Shown here piece after piece: positions 1 through 6,420 of a DNA stretch of 13,137 nt (the first letter of the stretch is position 1; each line of letters starts with the position of its first letter). The notes below the pieces were generated by a model. It was not told the DNA's origin and made no database searches. It saw only the letters and a program-made list of their open reading frames with translations. A program made the translations under genes and the position numbers. Where the stretch lies: positions 1 through 13,137 of the forward strand of contig JAZUNS010000142.1 of the NCBI GenBank assembly GCA_045604285.1, written 5' to 3'. The stretch comes from SIG636 sp045604285 (lineage in GTDB: Bacteria; Bacillota; Clostridia; Oscillospirales; CAG-382).

Positions 1-126
1 CCGTTGTGGCACTGAGAACCGAATAAGATTAATACAACGACAGCGTGTTCTTAAAAAGGACACGCTCAGACCGCTGACAAAGGCACAGAACACGAAAAAT
101 ATAAAAAATCAATTACAAAAAAAGTT

Positions 127-155
127 GAAAAGTCGGGAAAGCTTCCCGACTTTTC
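127..155 (-). terminator. Rho-independent terminator of the comF-atp operon
   Basis: A perfect 13-bp inverted repeat with a 3-nt loop; the stem core is GTCGGGAA paired with TTCCCGAC. On the minus strand the stem is followed by TTTTC and then a run of seven T, the classic intrinsic terminator layout. It lies about 165 nt past the atpC stop codon, so the operon mRNA would have an unusually long structured 3' tail if this is the main end point. The plus-strand side has only a short T run, so the minus strand is the likelier direction. Confidence 0.75.
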
Positions 156-259
156 TGCAATTTATCGTATTTTTCGTTCAAAACGGACCTCGGCTCACAG
201 TACCTTTGTACAGTTTTCGCCTCGGTTCGTTTCGTCTGCGCTCTTTCTCAGCACTCTGC

Positions 260-290
260 CAAGCTGATGACAGGGTTTGTCATCAGCTTG
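260..290 (-). repeat. 13-bp perfect inverted repeat (hairpin) in the atp 3' region
   Basis: CAAGCTGATGACA and its exact reverse complement are separated by a 5-nt loop. No T run follows on either strand, so it does not look like a terminator. It may stabilise the 3' end of the atp mRNA against exonucleases or be part of a dispersed intergenic repeat; neither can be decided here. Confidence 0.6.
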
Positions 291-315
291 AGCGCTTTCC
301 GTTAAGGAAAGCGCT
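291..315 (-). repeat. 10-bp perfect hairpin just after atpC
   Basis: AGCGCTTTCC and its reverse complement flank a 5-nt loop, beginning 4 nt beyond the atpC stop codon. On the minus strand it runs directly into the second hairpin at 260-290. No U-tract follows, so an mRNA-stabilising 3' hairpin or weak terminator is more likely than an efficient one. Confidence 0.5.
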
Positions 316-319
316 TTAT

Positions 320-595
320 TTATTCTTTCGTGCTTTGTAATTGCTCTGCCATTACGGTTACAACGTCGTTTTTAACTTCGGCAAAGACGCCGTCTACTAC
401 AGTAGAATAGGGTTTGCCGTCCTTAATATACTCCGCCTTACCGTGGGTAAGCATGATAAGCGCCGTAGGATGGGCTTTGTGTATCCCTATCATCCCGTCT
501 ACGGCGGTAAGCCGTACCGAAAACGCCTTTGTGTCAAGCAGGGTGCCGTGGGGCGACAAGATGCGAAGCCTTAAGGGGTTGCTGCTGTCTGTCAT
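320..595 (-). CDS. atpC: F1Fo ATP synthase epsilon subunit, N-terminal domain only
   Basis: This is the 91-residue epsilon subunit of the F1 central stalk, which binds gamma and contacts the c-ring. The residues match the conserved beta-sandwich of the family: LRILSPHGTLL near the start, GMIGIHKAHPTAL at 34-46 and a strand ending EVKNDVVTVMAEQ at 73-85. Typical bacterial epsilons run to about 130-140 residues because a two-helix C-terminal hairpin follows; here the stop comes 6 residues after the sandwich. Nothing like the missing helices follows in any frame, since a hairpin starts 4 nt later, so this looks natural and not a frameshift. The ATG overlaps the atpD stop codon (ATGA), implying translational coupling. 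In other bacteria the missing part inhibits ATP hydrolysis, so this enzyme probably lacks that control. Confidence 0.9.
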   Translation of the reverse strand: MTDSSNPLRLRILSPHGTLLDTKAFSVRLTAVDGMIGIHKAHPTALIMLTHGKAEYIKDGKPYSTVVDGVFAEVKNDVVTVMAEQLQSTKE

Positions 596-1989
596 AGCTC
601 CTTACTCCTTGCAAAAACGCTGTCTATATCGCCGCAAAGCATAAATGCCTGCTCGGGCAGGTCGTCGCAATCGCCGCCAAGAATGGCGTCACAACCCTTA
701 ACCGTAGCGTCGGTGGTTACAAACTCGCCCTTTATGCCCGTAAAGGCCTCAGCCACGTGGAAGGGCTGGCTCATAAACCTTTGCAAGCGCCTTGCCCTGC
801 GTACCGTAAGCTTATCCTCGGGCGAAAGCTCATCCATGCCCAAAATGGCTATAATATCCTGCAGCTCGTTATACTTTTGCAAATAACGCTGAACTTCCTT
901 GGCAGTGTTGTAATGATGCTCGCCCACAACCTCAGGCGTAAGCATGCGTGATCCGCTTTCCAACGGGTCAACGGCGGGGTAAATACCCAGCTCTACCACG
1001 TTTCTGGAAAGCACCGTCGTAGCGTCCAAATGGCTAAAGGTTGCGGCGGGGGCAGGGTCGGTAAGGTCGTCCGCAGGCACGTATACCGCCTGCACCGAGG
1101 TAATAGACCCGTTCTTTGTAGAAACTATGCGCTCCTGCAGTCTACCCATTTCGCTGGCAAGGGTGGGCTGATATCCCACTGCCGAGGGCATACGCCCCAA
1201 CAGCGCCGAAACCTCTGACCCCGCCTGGGTAAACCTAAAGATGTTGTCTATAAACAAAAGCACGTCCTGCTTGTCTTTTTCTCTGAAATGCTCGGCAATA
1301 GTAAGCCCGGAAAGCGGCACTCTAAGCCTTGCACCTGCGGGCTCGTTCATCTGCCCAAATACAAGTGCCGTTTTGTTAAGCACGCCCGATTGCTTCATCT
1401 CGTTCCACAAATCGTTGCCTTCTCTTGAGCGCTCGCCAACCCCCGCAAATACGGAATAACCGTTATGCTCGGCGGCAATATTGCGTATAAGCTCCATAAT
1501 AAGTACGGTTTTGCCAACGCCGGCACCGCCAAAAAGCCCTATTTTGCCGCCCCTTGCGTAGGGCGTCATCAAATCTATAACCTTAATGCCCGTTTCAAGC
1601 ACCGTGCCGTGGGGTACAATGTCCGTAAACGGCGGCGCACTGCGGTGGATGGGGTGATACTCTGCATCTTCAATAGCGCCCATATCGTCAATGGGGTCGC
1701 CGGTTACGTTAAACATTCTGCCAAGGGTTCCCTTGCCTACGGGTACCGAGATTGGCCTGCCGGTATTAACCGCCTCTACCCCTCGTGATAAACCGTCGGT
1801 GGGATGCATGGATATACAGCGCACAACGCTGTCGCCCAAATGCTGCAGGGTTTCAAGAATAACCCTTTCATCGCCTATGCGAACCTCAAGGGCAGTAAAA
1901 ATATCGGGCATGGGCGTGCCGTGGGGGAAACGTACGTCCACCACGGGGCCTTTAATTGTTACAACCGTGCCTTTTGTATGCTTTTCCAA
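592..1989 (-). CDS. atpD: F1Fo ATP synthase beta subunit (catalytic)
   Basis: The 465-residue catalytic subunit of F1. All family hallmarks are present: Walker A GGAGVGKT at 154-161, the catalytic glutamate in GVGERSREGND (E186), Walker B LLFIDNIFRFTQAG around 244-257 with D248, and the DELSPED version of the DELSEED torque loop at 386-392. The length is normal. The start is TTG; no ATG lies in frame nearby, and the family N-terminus (GTVVTIKGPVVDVRF) follows at the expected place. An AAAGGGG stretch sits upstream within the 20-bp gap after atpG. It overlaps atpC by 4 bp. It would pair with the alpha portion of the fused subunit to form the hexamer. Confidence 0.97.
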   Translation of the reverse strand: MEKHTKGTVVTIKGPVVDVRFPHGTPMPDIFTALEVRIGDERVILETLQHLGDSVVRCISMHPTDGLSRGVEAVNTGRPISVPVGKGTLGRMFNVTGDPIDDMGAIEDAEYHPIHRSAPPFTDIVPHGTVLETGIKVIDLMTPYARGGKIGLFGGAGVGKTVLIMELIRNIAAEHNGYSVFAGVGERSREGNDLWNEMKQSGVLNKTALVFGQMNEPAGARLRVPLSGLTIAEHFREKDKQDVLLFIDNIFRFTQAGSEVSALLGRMPSAVGYQPTLASEMGRLQERIVSTKNGSITSVQAVYVPADDLTDPAPAATFSHLDATTVLSRNVVELGIYPAVDPLESGSRMLTPEVVGEHHYNTAKEVQRYLQKYNELQDIIAILGMDELSPEDKLTVRRARRLQRFMSQPFHVAEAFTGIKGEFVTTDATVKGCDAILGGDCDDLPEQAFMLCGDIDSVFARSKEL

Positions 1990-2009
1990 AAGTCACCGCC
2001 CCTTTCCGT

Positions 2010-2822
2010 TTAGTGGTAAAAATCGTCCTTAGCGCCGGAAGCGCTCTCAATAACGTCGGTGGTAAGCTCGTTTTGACGCAGTCTGTTAAGAACAGTCCTC
2101 GTCTTTATCGCCTCCGCCTCGGCATTATCTGCGGCGTTACGCATTGTCATAAGCGTTGCCGCCTGCACCCCGGTTGCCGCTTCGATCAAAACGCCGTAAA
2201 GCCTTGCCTTAAGGCACAGCATTGCCAGGGGTGTTTGTATCTCTTCTTTGTTGGGAAAATACAGCACGTCCTTGTATTGCGATTCCGCCTCCGACGGCAA
2301 CAAATCGCTAAGGGTGATTGGCTGTGTCATTATGTTTTTAAAATGTCTGTATATAAGCTTTACCTTGCCGTATTTGGGATGTTCGGCAGCAATAAGCTCG
2401 TAAAGCCTGCCCGCATCCTTATAATCGGGTATATCCTCTACGCTAAAGCTTACGGCTTCTATTCCCTTTGCCGCACACAGCTCTGCGCCCTTTTTACCGC
2501 ATACTATAAGCTTGTAGGGCGTTTCTTTTTCAAGCTCTTCAAAAAAACTGCAAAGCTCGCTGTTATAGCCGCCGCAAAGCCCCTTGTTGCCGGTAAACAT
2601 AACGTACAAGGTGCCGTCGCCTGCGCTTATGTCGCCAAACAGCGCAGTAGTGCCGAAATCTGCAAGTATCTCTCCGCAACGCACCGAGTATTCCGCAATA
2701 TTGCTGCTTATGGCAGAAAGCCTTGAAAATTTTGCCGTGGCAACGGTCTTCATGGCGTTAGCCAGCTTGCCCGTAGTTTGTATACCTGCCAAGTGCTTTT
2801 TTAACTCACGCTGTCCTGCCAT
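2010..2822 (-). CDS. atpG: F1Fo ATP synthase gamma subunit
   Basis: The 270-residue central rotor shaft. The N-terminus MAGQRELKKHLAGIQTTGKL with NAMKTVATAKFSR corresponds to the conserved gamma helix that enters the alpha/beta hexamer, and the C-terminal helix with MTMRNAADNAEAEA (roughly 236-249) is the second conserved segment. The middle holds the Rossmann-like domain with GNKGLCGGYN. The ATG at 2822 is preferred over an upstream in-frame start at 2846, because the family N-terminus begins here and an AGAGG motif lies 7 nt upstream. The chosen start overlaps the end of the fused alpha gene by 17 bp. The length is slightly short for the family (about 285) but both essential helices are present. 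Confidence 0.95.
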   Translation of the reverse strand: MAGQRELKKHLAGIQTTGKLANAMKTVATAKFSRLSAISSNIAEYSVRCGEILADFGTTALFGDISAGDGTLYVMFTGNKGLCGGYNSELCSFFEELEKETPYKLIVCGKKGAELCAAKGIEAVSFSVEDIPDYKDAGRLYELIAAEHPKYGKVKLIYRHFKNIMTQPITLSDLLPSEAESQYKDVLYFPNKEEIQTPLAMLCLKARLYGVLIEAATGVQAATLMTMRNAADNAEAEAIKTRTVLNRLRQNELTTDVIESASGAKDDFYH

Positions 2823-5067
2823 ATACAAACCTCTGTGCAAACTCACTTATTGCCGCCCTAAGCTCTTCCTTAAAGTCGTCAGACATTTTGTTGCCGCTGT
2901 CAAGGGTTGACATAATGCTATGGTGCTTATCTTCCACCTCTTTAATAAGGTCTGCCTCAAACTCAGGCAGCTTCTCAACGGCAACCTCCGCCGCCAGCCC
3001 TTCCGACACGGCAAAAAGCACAAGTGCGGTTTGCCAGTCCTTTAAGGGGGAGTATCGGCGTTGCTTAAGCACGGTCATCATCTGCTTGCCCATGTGCAAT
3101 GACTTTTTGGTGCTTTCGTCTACGTCTGCGCCAAACTGCGCAAAGGTAGAAAGCTCTCTGTACTGGGCAAGTATCATTCTTAAATTGCCCGAAACCTGCT
3201 TCATAAGCTTGGTTTGCGCCGCACCGCCCACGCGGGATACTGAAAGCCCTACGTTAACTGCAGGCCTTTGCCCCTCGTTAAACAGGTCGGTTTCCAAAAA
3301 GATTTGACCGTCGGTAATAGATATTGCGTTGGTGGGGATATATGCGGATATATCGCCGGACTGGGTCTCTATAATGGGCAACGCCGTCATAGACCCGCCG
3401 CCAAGCTCGTCAGCCAATCTGGCGCTGCGCTCCAAAAGGCGGGAGTGCAGGTAAAATACGTCGCCGGGGTATGCCTCTCTGCCGGAGGGTCTGTGCAGCA
3501 ACAAAGAAAGCTCTCTGTAAGCAACTGCGTGCTTTGAAAGGTCGTCGTATACTATAAGCACGTCCTTGCCGCCGTACATAAAATATTCACCCATGGCGGT
3601 ACCCGCAAAGGGGGCTATATACTGAATGGAAGCAGAGGTGGAGGCGTTGGCACACACAATGGTGGTGTAGCTCATGGCGCCCTCTTCCTTAAGCTTTTCG
3701 TATATCTCGGCAACCGTGGTGTCCTTTTGACCTATGGCAACGTAGATACACACGGTATCTTTGCCCTTTTGGTTGATTATGGCGTCCAGGGCTATGGCAG
3801 ATTTACCCGTCTGTCTGTCGCCTATGATAAGCTCACGCTGACCTTTGCCTATGGGTATAAGCGAGTCAATGGCTTTAATGCCCGTGTGCATGGGTGCGCA
3901 AACGGATTTACGTGCGGTAATGCCCGGTGCCTTAAACTCAATGGGGCGTGTTTCCGTGGTGTAAATCGAACCCAAGCCGTCGATAGGCTTGCCCAAGGGG
4001 TCAACCACTCTGCCAAGCAGCTTTTCACCCACGGGTACGCTTGCCATTTTACCAACACGGCGCACACGGGTGCCGCTTTCTATATACTCGTATTTGTCAA
4101 AAATAACGCAACCTATCCTGCCGGGCTCGATATCCTGAATCATGCCCTCGGCACCGCCTTCAAACTCAACGATTTCGCCGTACATGATATCGGCAAGACC
4201 GTCAAGCCAGCAAATACCGTCGGATATACTTATAACTCTGCCAAGCTGGTATTTGTCAATGGTAAATACAATTTCGTCAGCCGCAAGAACAAGCTGCTTT
4301 TCTATTGTATCAATATCCGCAGCAGACTTAAGCGGATAACTTTTTAGCTGCTTTATCGTTTGGTTTAAGCTGTTGGAAACGGTGCCGTCATATACGGTAT
4401 CGCCTATCCTAAGCTTTAAGCCGCCTATGCAGCTTTCGTCGGTAAGCACCCAAAAGCTGGGCTTGCCGTTTACGCTTTCCAAAAGCTTCACAGCCGCCCC
4501 TTCAATCTCCTTAACCAGCGATTCTTCCAAGGGAAAAGCGGAGGTAAGGGTTACGTAAAGCACGTCGTGATGCACAAGATAAGCCAGGTCGCCGGGGGTT
4601 ATCTCTATACGGCTAAGTATCTTTTCCGCAATAGCTCTTTCGTGCTTTCTGAAAGCCTTTGCATTGGATTCTTCGGACATAAGGGCAATAGCCTGACAAT
4701 GCAGAGCCTCAAGGGTAAGGCTGCGGGCTTTGTCAAGCATATCACGTCTTAAAGATTCTATTTCTTCGCCGCCTATTTGCGCCTGCCTTTCAAGCAAAGC
4801 GCTGTTTTCAGCCTTAACGGCGGTGGTGCGGCTTTCAATTATTCTTGCCGCTTCCTCTTCCAGCTCCTGCTTGGCGGAGGCAAGGTGGTCCCCCTCCTCC
4901 TCGGTAAAGCCTTCTTCGGCGGTAAGGGCTGCTTCTGCCGCATCAAGGTCGGCTTCTATCCGTTCACGCCTGGTTTTAAAAATACGCACGGCAGTTTTTC
5001 TGCCGGCAATTACCAGTATTACGGCAAGCAGCGCAAAGTTTATAATTGCATAAGCAAGATGACCCAT
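2806..5067 (-). CDS. atpA: ATP synthase b-delta-alpha fusion subunit
   Basis: One open frame of 753 residues joins three subunits. Residues 4-22 are a hydrophobic helix and about 24-150 a charged coiled coil, as in subunit b. Residues 168-242 match the delta C-terminal domain, with VLYVTLTSAFPL at 169-180 and CIGGLKLRIGDTVYDGTV at 213-230. Residues 252-753 are a full alpha: Walker A GDRQTGKS 416-423, Walker B VLIVYDD 503-509 and the arginine finger in SVSRVGG (R612). The part before alpha is about 250 residues, some 90 fewer than a typical b plus delta, so the delta N-terminal domain seems lost. The start is ATG, 3 bp after atpF, with AAAAGGGG upstream. No in-frame ATG, GTG or TTG occurs between V208 and M295, so a separate alpha start is not evident. 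Mycobacteria are known to have a b-delta fusion; I know of no described b-delta-alpha form. The symbol atpA refers only to the alpha part. Confidence 0.93.
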   Translation of the reverse strand: MGHLAYAIINFALLAVILVIAGRKTAVRIFKTRRERIEADLDAAEAALTAEEGFTEEEGDHLASAKQELEEEAARIIESRTTAVKAENSALLERQAQIGGEEIESLRRDMLDKARSLTLEALHCQAIALMSEESNAKAFRKHERAIAEKILSRIEITPGDLAYLVHHDVLYVTLTSAFPLEESLVKEIEGAAVKLLESVNGKPSFWVLTDESCIGGLKLRIGDTVYDGTVSNSLNQTIKQLKSYPLKSAADIDTIEKQLVLAADEIVFTIDKYQLGRVISISDGICWLDGLADIMYGEIVEFEGGAEGMIQDIEPGRIGCVIFDKYEYIESGTRVRRVGKMASVPVGEKLLGRVVDPLGKPIDGLGSIYTTETRPIEFKAPGITARKSVCAPMHTGIKAIDSLIPIGKGQRELIIGDRQTGKSAIALDAIINQKGKDTVCIYVAIGQKDTTVAEIYEKLKEEGAMSYTTIVCANASTSASIQYIAPFAGTAMGEYFMYGGKDVLIVYDDLSKHAVAYRELSLLLHRPSGREAYPGDVFYLHSRLLERSARLADELGGGSMTALPIIETQSGDISAYIPTNAISITDGQIFLETDLFNEGQRPAVNVGLSVSRVGGAAQTKLMKQVSGNLRMILAQYRELSTFAQFGADVDESTKKSLHMGKQMMTVLKQRRYSPLKDWQTALVLFAVSEGLAAEVAVEKLPEFEADLIKEVEDKHHSIMSTLDSGNKMSDDFKEELRAAISEFAQRFVYGRTA

Positions 5068-5070
5068 AGT

Positions 5071-5496
5071 TTAAAGCCCCTTTTCCAAAAGACTTTGTAC
5101 AACCTTGTCGGAAAGAACGGGTACCGCCCTTGCAAGGGTTTCCTTAAGCAGGGCTTCCTCTTCGGCAAGTGCCTCCTTGTCCTTAATAACGGCGGCTTTT
5201 TGCTCAGCCTCTGCCGCTATACGGCTTTTAAGACACTCTTCCTTGGTTAAAGCAATGCCTGCCTCTACCTTTTCCTTCAACAAACGGTCTTTTTCCGCAA
5301 AGAAAGCCGCCGTTTCGGCGTCCTTCTGCATGGTTGCTTCCTGTCTTTTGGCAATAGAAAGTCTACCCTGATTTATCTTATCGTTTCTTTTGTCCATAAA
5401 CTTAAGCATAGGCTTAAACAAAAGAAAATTAAGCACAAGATAAAGCAGGATGAAGTTGATTATTGTCCAAATAACAACAGAAAACTGTATAGTCAT
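5071..5496 (-). CDS. atpF: F1Fo ATP synthase subunit b
   Basis: The 141-residue peripheral stalk subunit. It has a single N-terminal membrane helix (about residues 6-29, VVIWTIINFILLYLVLNFLL), then the typical FKPMLKFMDKRNDKI boundary and a long Lys/Glu/Ala-rich coiled coil to the C-terminus. Slightly shorter than the usual 155-170 residues. An AAGG motif lies about 10 nt upstream of its ATG. It sits 6 bp after atpE and 3 bp before the fusion gene, whose N-terminus is a second, different b-like segment. The stalk could therefore be a heterodimer of this protein and the fusion, similar in principle to the b/b' pairs of cyanobacteria. Confidence 0.93.
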   Translation of the reverse strand: MTIQFSVVIWTIINFILLYLVLNFLLFKPMLKFMDKRNDKINQGRLSIAKRQEATMQKDAETAAFFAEKDRLLKEKVEAGIALTKEECLKSRIAAEAEQKAAVIKDKEALAEEEALLKETLARAVPVLSDKVVQSLLEKGL

Positions 5497-5502
5497 AAAA
5501 TA

Positions 5503-5730
5503 TTATACCTTGTTTACCAGCATAAGCGCTACAAGCAGACCGTAGATGGTAAGTGCTTCTATAAGCGCCATGGAAATAATAAGGGTAGAACGTATGTCCT
5601 TAGCGGCATCGGGCTGTCTTGCAATGCTTTCCATCGCCTGAGAGGCGGTCTTGCCCTGAGCAATAGCGGGGCAGATAGTGCTTACCGCAATAGCAATAGC
5701 GGCAGCAACGGCAATAATAGCTTTTTCCAT
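5503..5730 (-). CDS. atpE: F1Fo ATP synthase c subunit (rotor ring)
   Basis: The 75-residue hairpin of two membrane helices joined by the polar loop ARQP (R38, Q39, P40). The ion-carrying carboxylate is E58 in LIEALTIYG. Q25 is kept in helix 1, but the residues after E58 are A-L in place of the S-T that hold sodium in Ilyobacter; the pattern resembles cyanobacterial and chloroplast proton-type subunits, so proton coupling is the better guess. The normal GxGxGxG packing motif in helix 1 is replaced by T-I-C-P-A-I-A (18-24), with no glycine at any of the four positions. AAAGGAG precedes the ATG by about 9 nt. Confidence 0.95.
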   Translation of the reverse strand: MEKAIIAVAAAIAIAVSTICPAIAQGKTASQAMESIARQPDAAKDIRSTLIISMALIEALTIYGLLVALMLVNKV

Positions 5731-5745
5731 AAGTATAAACTCCTT

Positions 5746-6420
5746 TTATTCTTCAATCTCTGTAGCTTCGTCAAGATAAATGGCAGTAAGCATGGTAAAC
5801 ACCACTGCCTGAATGGCGCAAAACAGCAACGAAAGCCCCATCATAAGCATGGGCGCAACAACGGGAATAAGGCTGTAAAGCTCCTCGGTAACGGTTTCCT
5901 CGCCAAATATGTTACCAAACAAACGCATGGCAAGCGAGGCGGGCTTAATAAACTCATCCAAAATCAAAAGGGGCAGCATAAAGGCAACGGGCGAAACAAA
6001 GCGTTTAAAGTAATGCTTAACGCCCACCCTAAGGGAGTAATATTGCAGCATTATAAAGGTTACAACGCCAAGCCCCAGGGTAACGGAAAAAGATGACGTA
6101 GGTGCCTTAAAATATTTAAAGATGCCTGCGCCGGGTATAAGCCCCGAGTAGTTGGAGAAAATTATAAACACAAACATAGTGGCAAGAAAAGGAAAATACC
6201 TTCGGCTTCGCTTCTCACCCAATATACCGTTAAAGAAGTTTTGCAGGTATTCAACACCCGTTTCCACCATGTTTTGAAAGCCCCCGGGTCTTTCCTTCAT
6301 TTTATGAGTAGCAATAAGGCATATTACAGCCACAACGGCAATAATGCCCCACATGGTAACGACCTCGGCAGTAACGCCAAGCCCGAACACCGAAAACAGT
6401 ATTTCAGAACCTTCGCCCAT
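5746..6420 (-). CDS. atpB: F1Fo ATP synthase subunit a
   Basis: The 224-residue membrane stator that forms the ion half-channels. It has five or so hydrophobic helices, the SNYSGLIPG motif at 89-97, and the essential arginine R166 in LAMRLFGN, followed by the helix ending in AVVFTMLTAIYL near the C-terminus. The ATG is well supported by a strong GGAGGGAGG 9 nt upstream. The gene starts inside the last codons of comF (17-bp overlap). No atpI or atpZ gene precedes it. Confidence 0.95.
   Translation of the reverse strand: MGEGSEILFSVFGLGVTAEVVTMWGIIAVVAVICLIATHKMKERPGGFQNMVETGVEYLQNFFNGILGEKRSRRYFPFLATMFVFIIFSNYSGLIPGAGIFKYFKAPTSSFSVTLGLGVVTFIMLQYYSLRVGVKHYFKRFVSPVAFMLPLLILDEFIKPASLAMRLFGNIFGEETVTEELYSLIPVVAPMLMMGLSLLFCAIQAVVFTMLTAIYLDEATEIEE

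Larger units (their letters stand above)
1..319. other. Noncoding region downstream of atpC
   Basis: No credible gene is seen on either strand; the short open frames here lack ribosome binding sites and recognisable protein features. Read on the minus strand, the region is the 3' end of the atp operon and contains in order three strong hairpins (291-315, 260-290, 127-155), listed separately. Between the second and third lies about 100 bp with two copies of the hexamer CCTCGG (plus strand, 188-193 and 220-225) around a small GTAC-CTTT-GTAC inverted repeat. Positions 1-126 are A/T-rich and hold one further weak hairpin (42-50 with 58-66, one G-T wobble on the plus strand). Confidence 0.6.

Noticed and set aside
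42..66. Hairpin near the left edge as a terminator
   Set aside because: The stem has a wobble or mismatch depending on strand and no T run follows; there is no visible gene for it to terminate.
125..340. 71-codon plus-strand open frame in the atp 3' region
   Set aside because: It runs through three hairpins and into the end of atpC, has no ribosome binding site, and its translation shows no recognisable features.
1956..2726. 256-codon plus-strand open frame opposite atpG
   Set aside because: Antisense to atpG with no ribosome binding site or family resemblance.
2823..2846. Upstream start for atpG, adding eight residues
   Set aside because: The family N-terminus begins at the next methionine, which has an AGAGG motif just upstream.
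3727..4347. 206-codon plus-strand open frame opposite the alpha part of the fusion
   Set aside because: Overlaps highly conserved alpha codons in antisense; no protein features.
5503..5730. Sodium-coupled c-ring, suggested by the retained glutamine Q25
   Set aside because: The residues after the carboxylate are A-L in place of the sodium-ligating S-T, matching chloroplast-type proton c subunits that also keep the glutamine.
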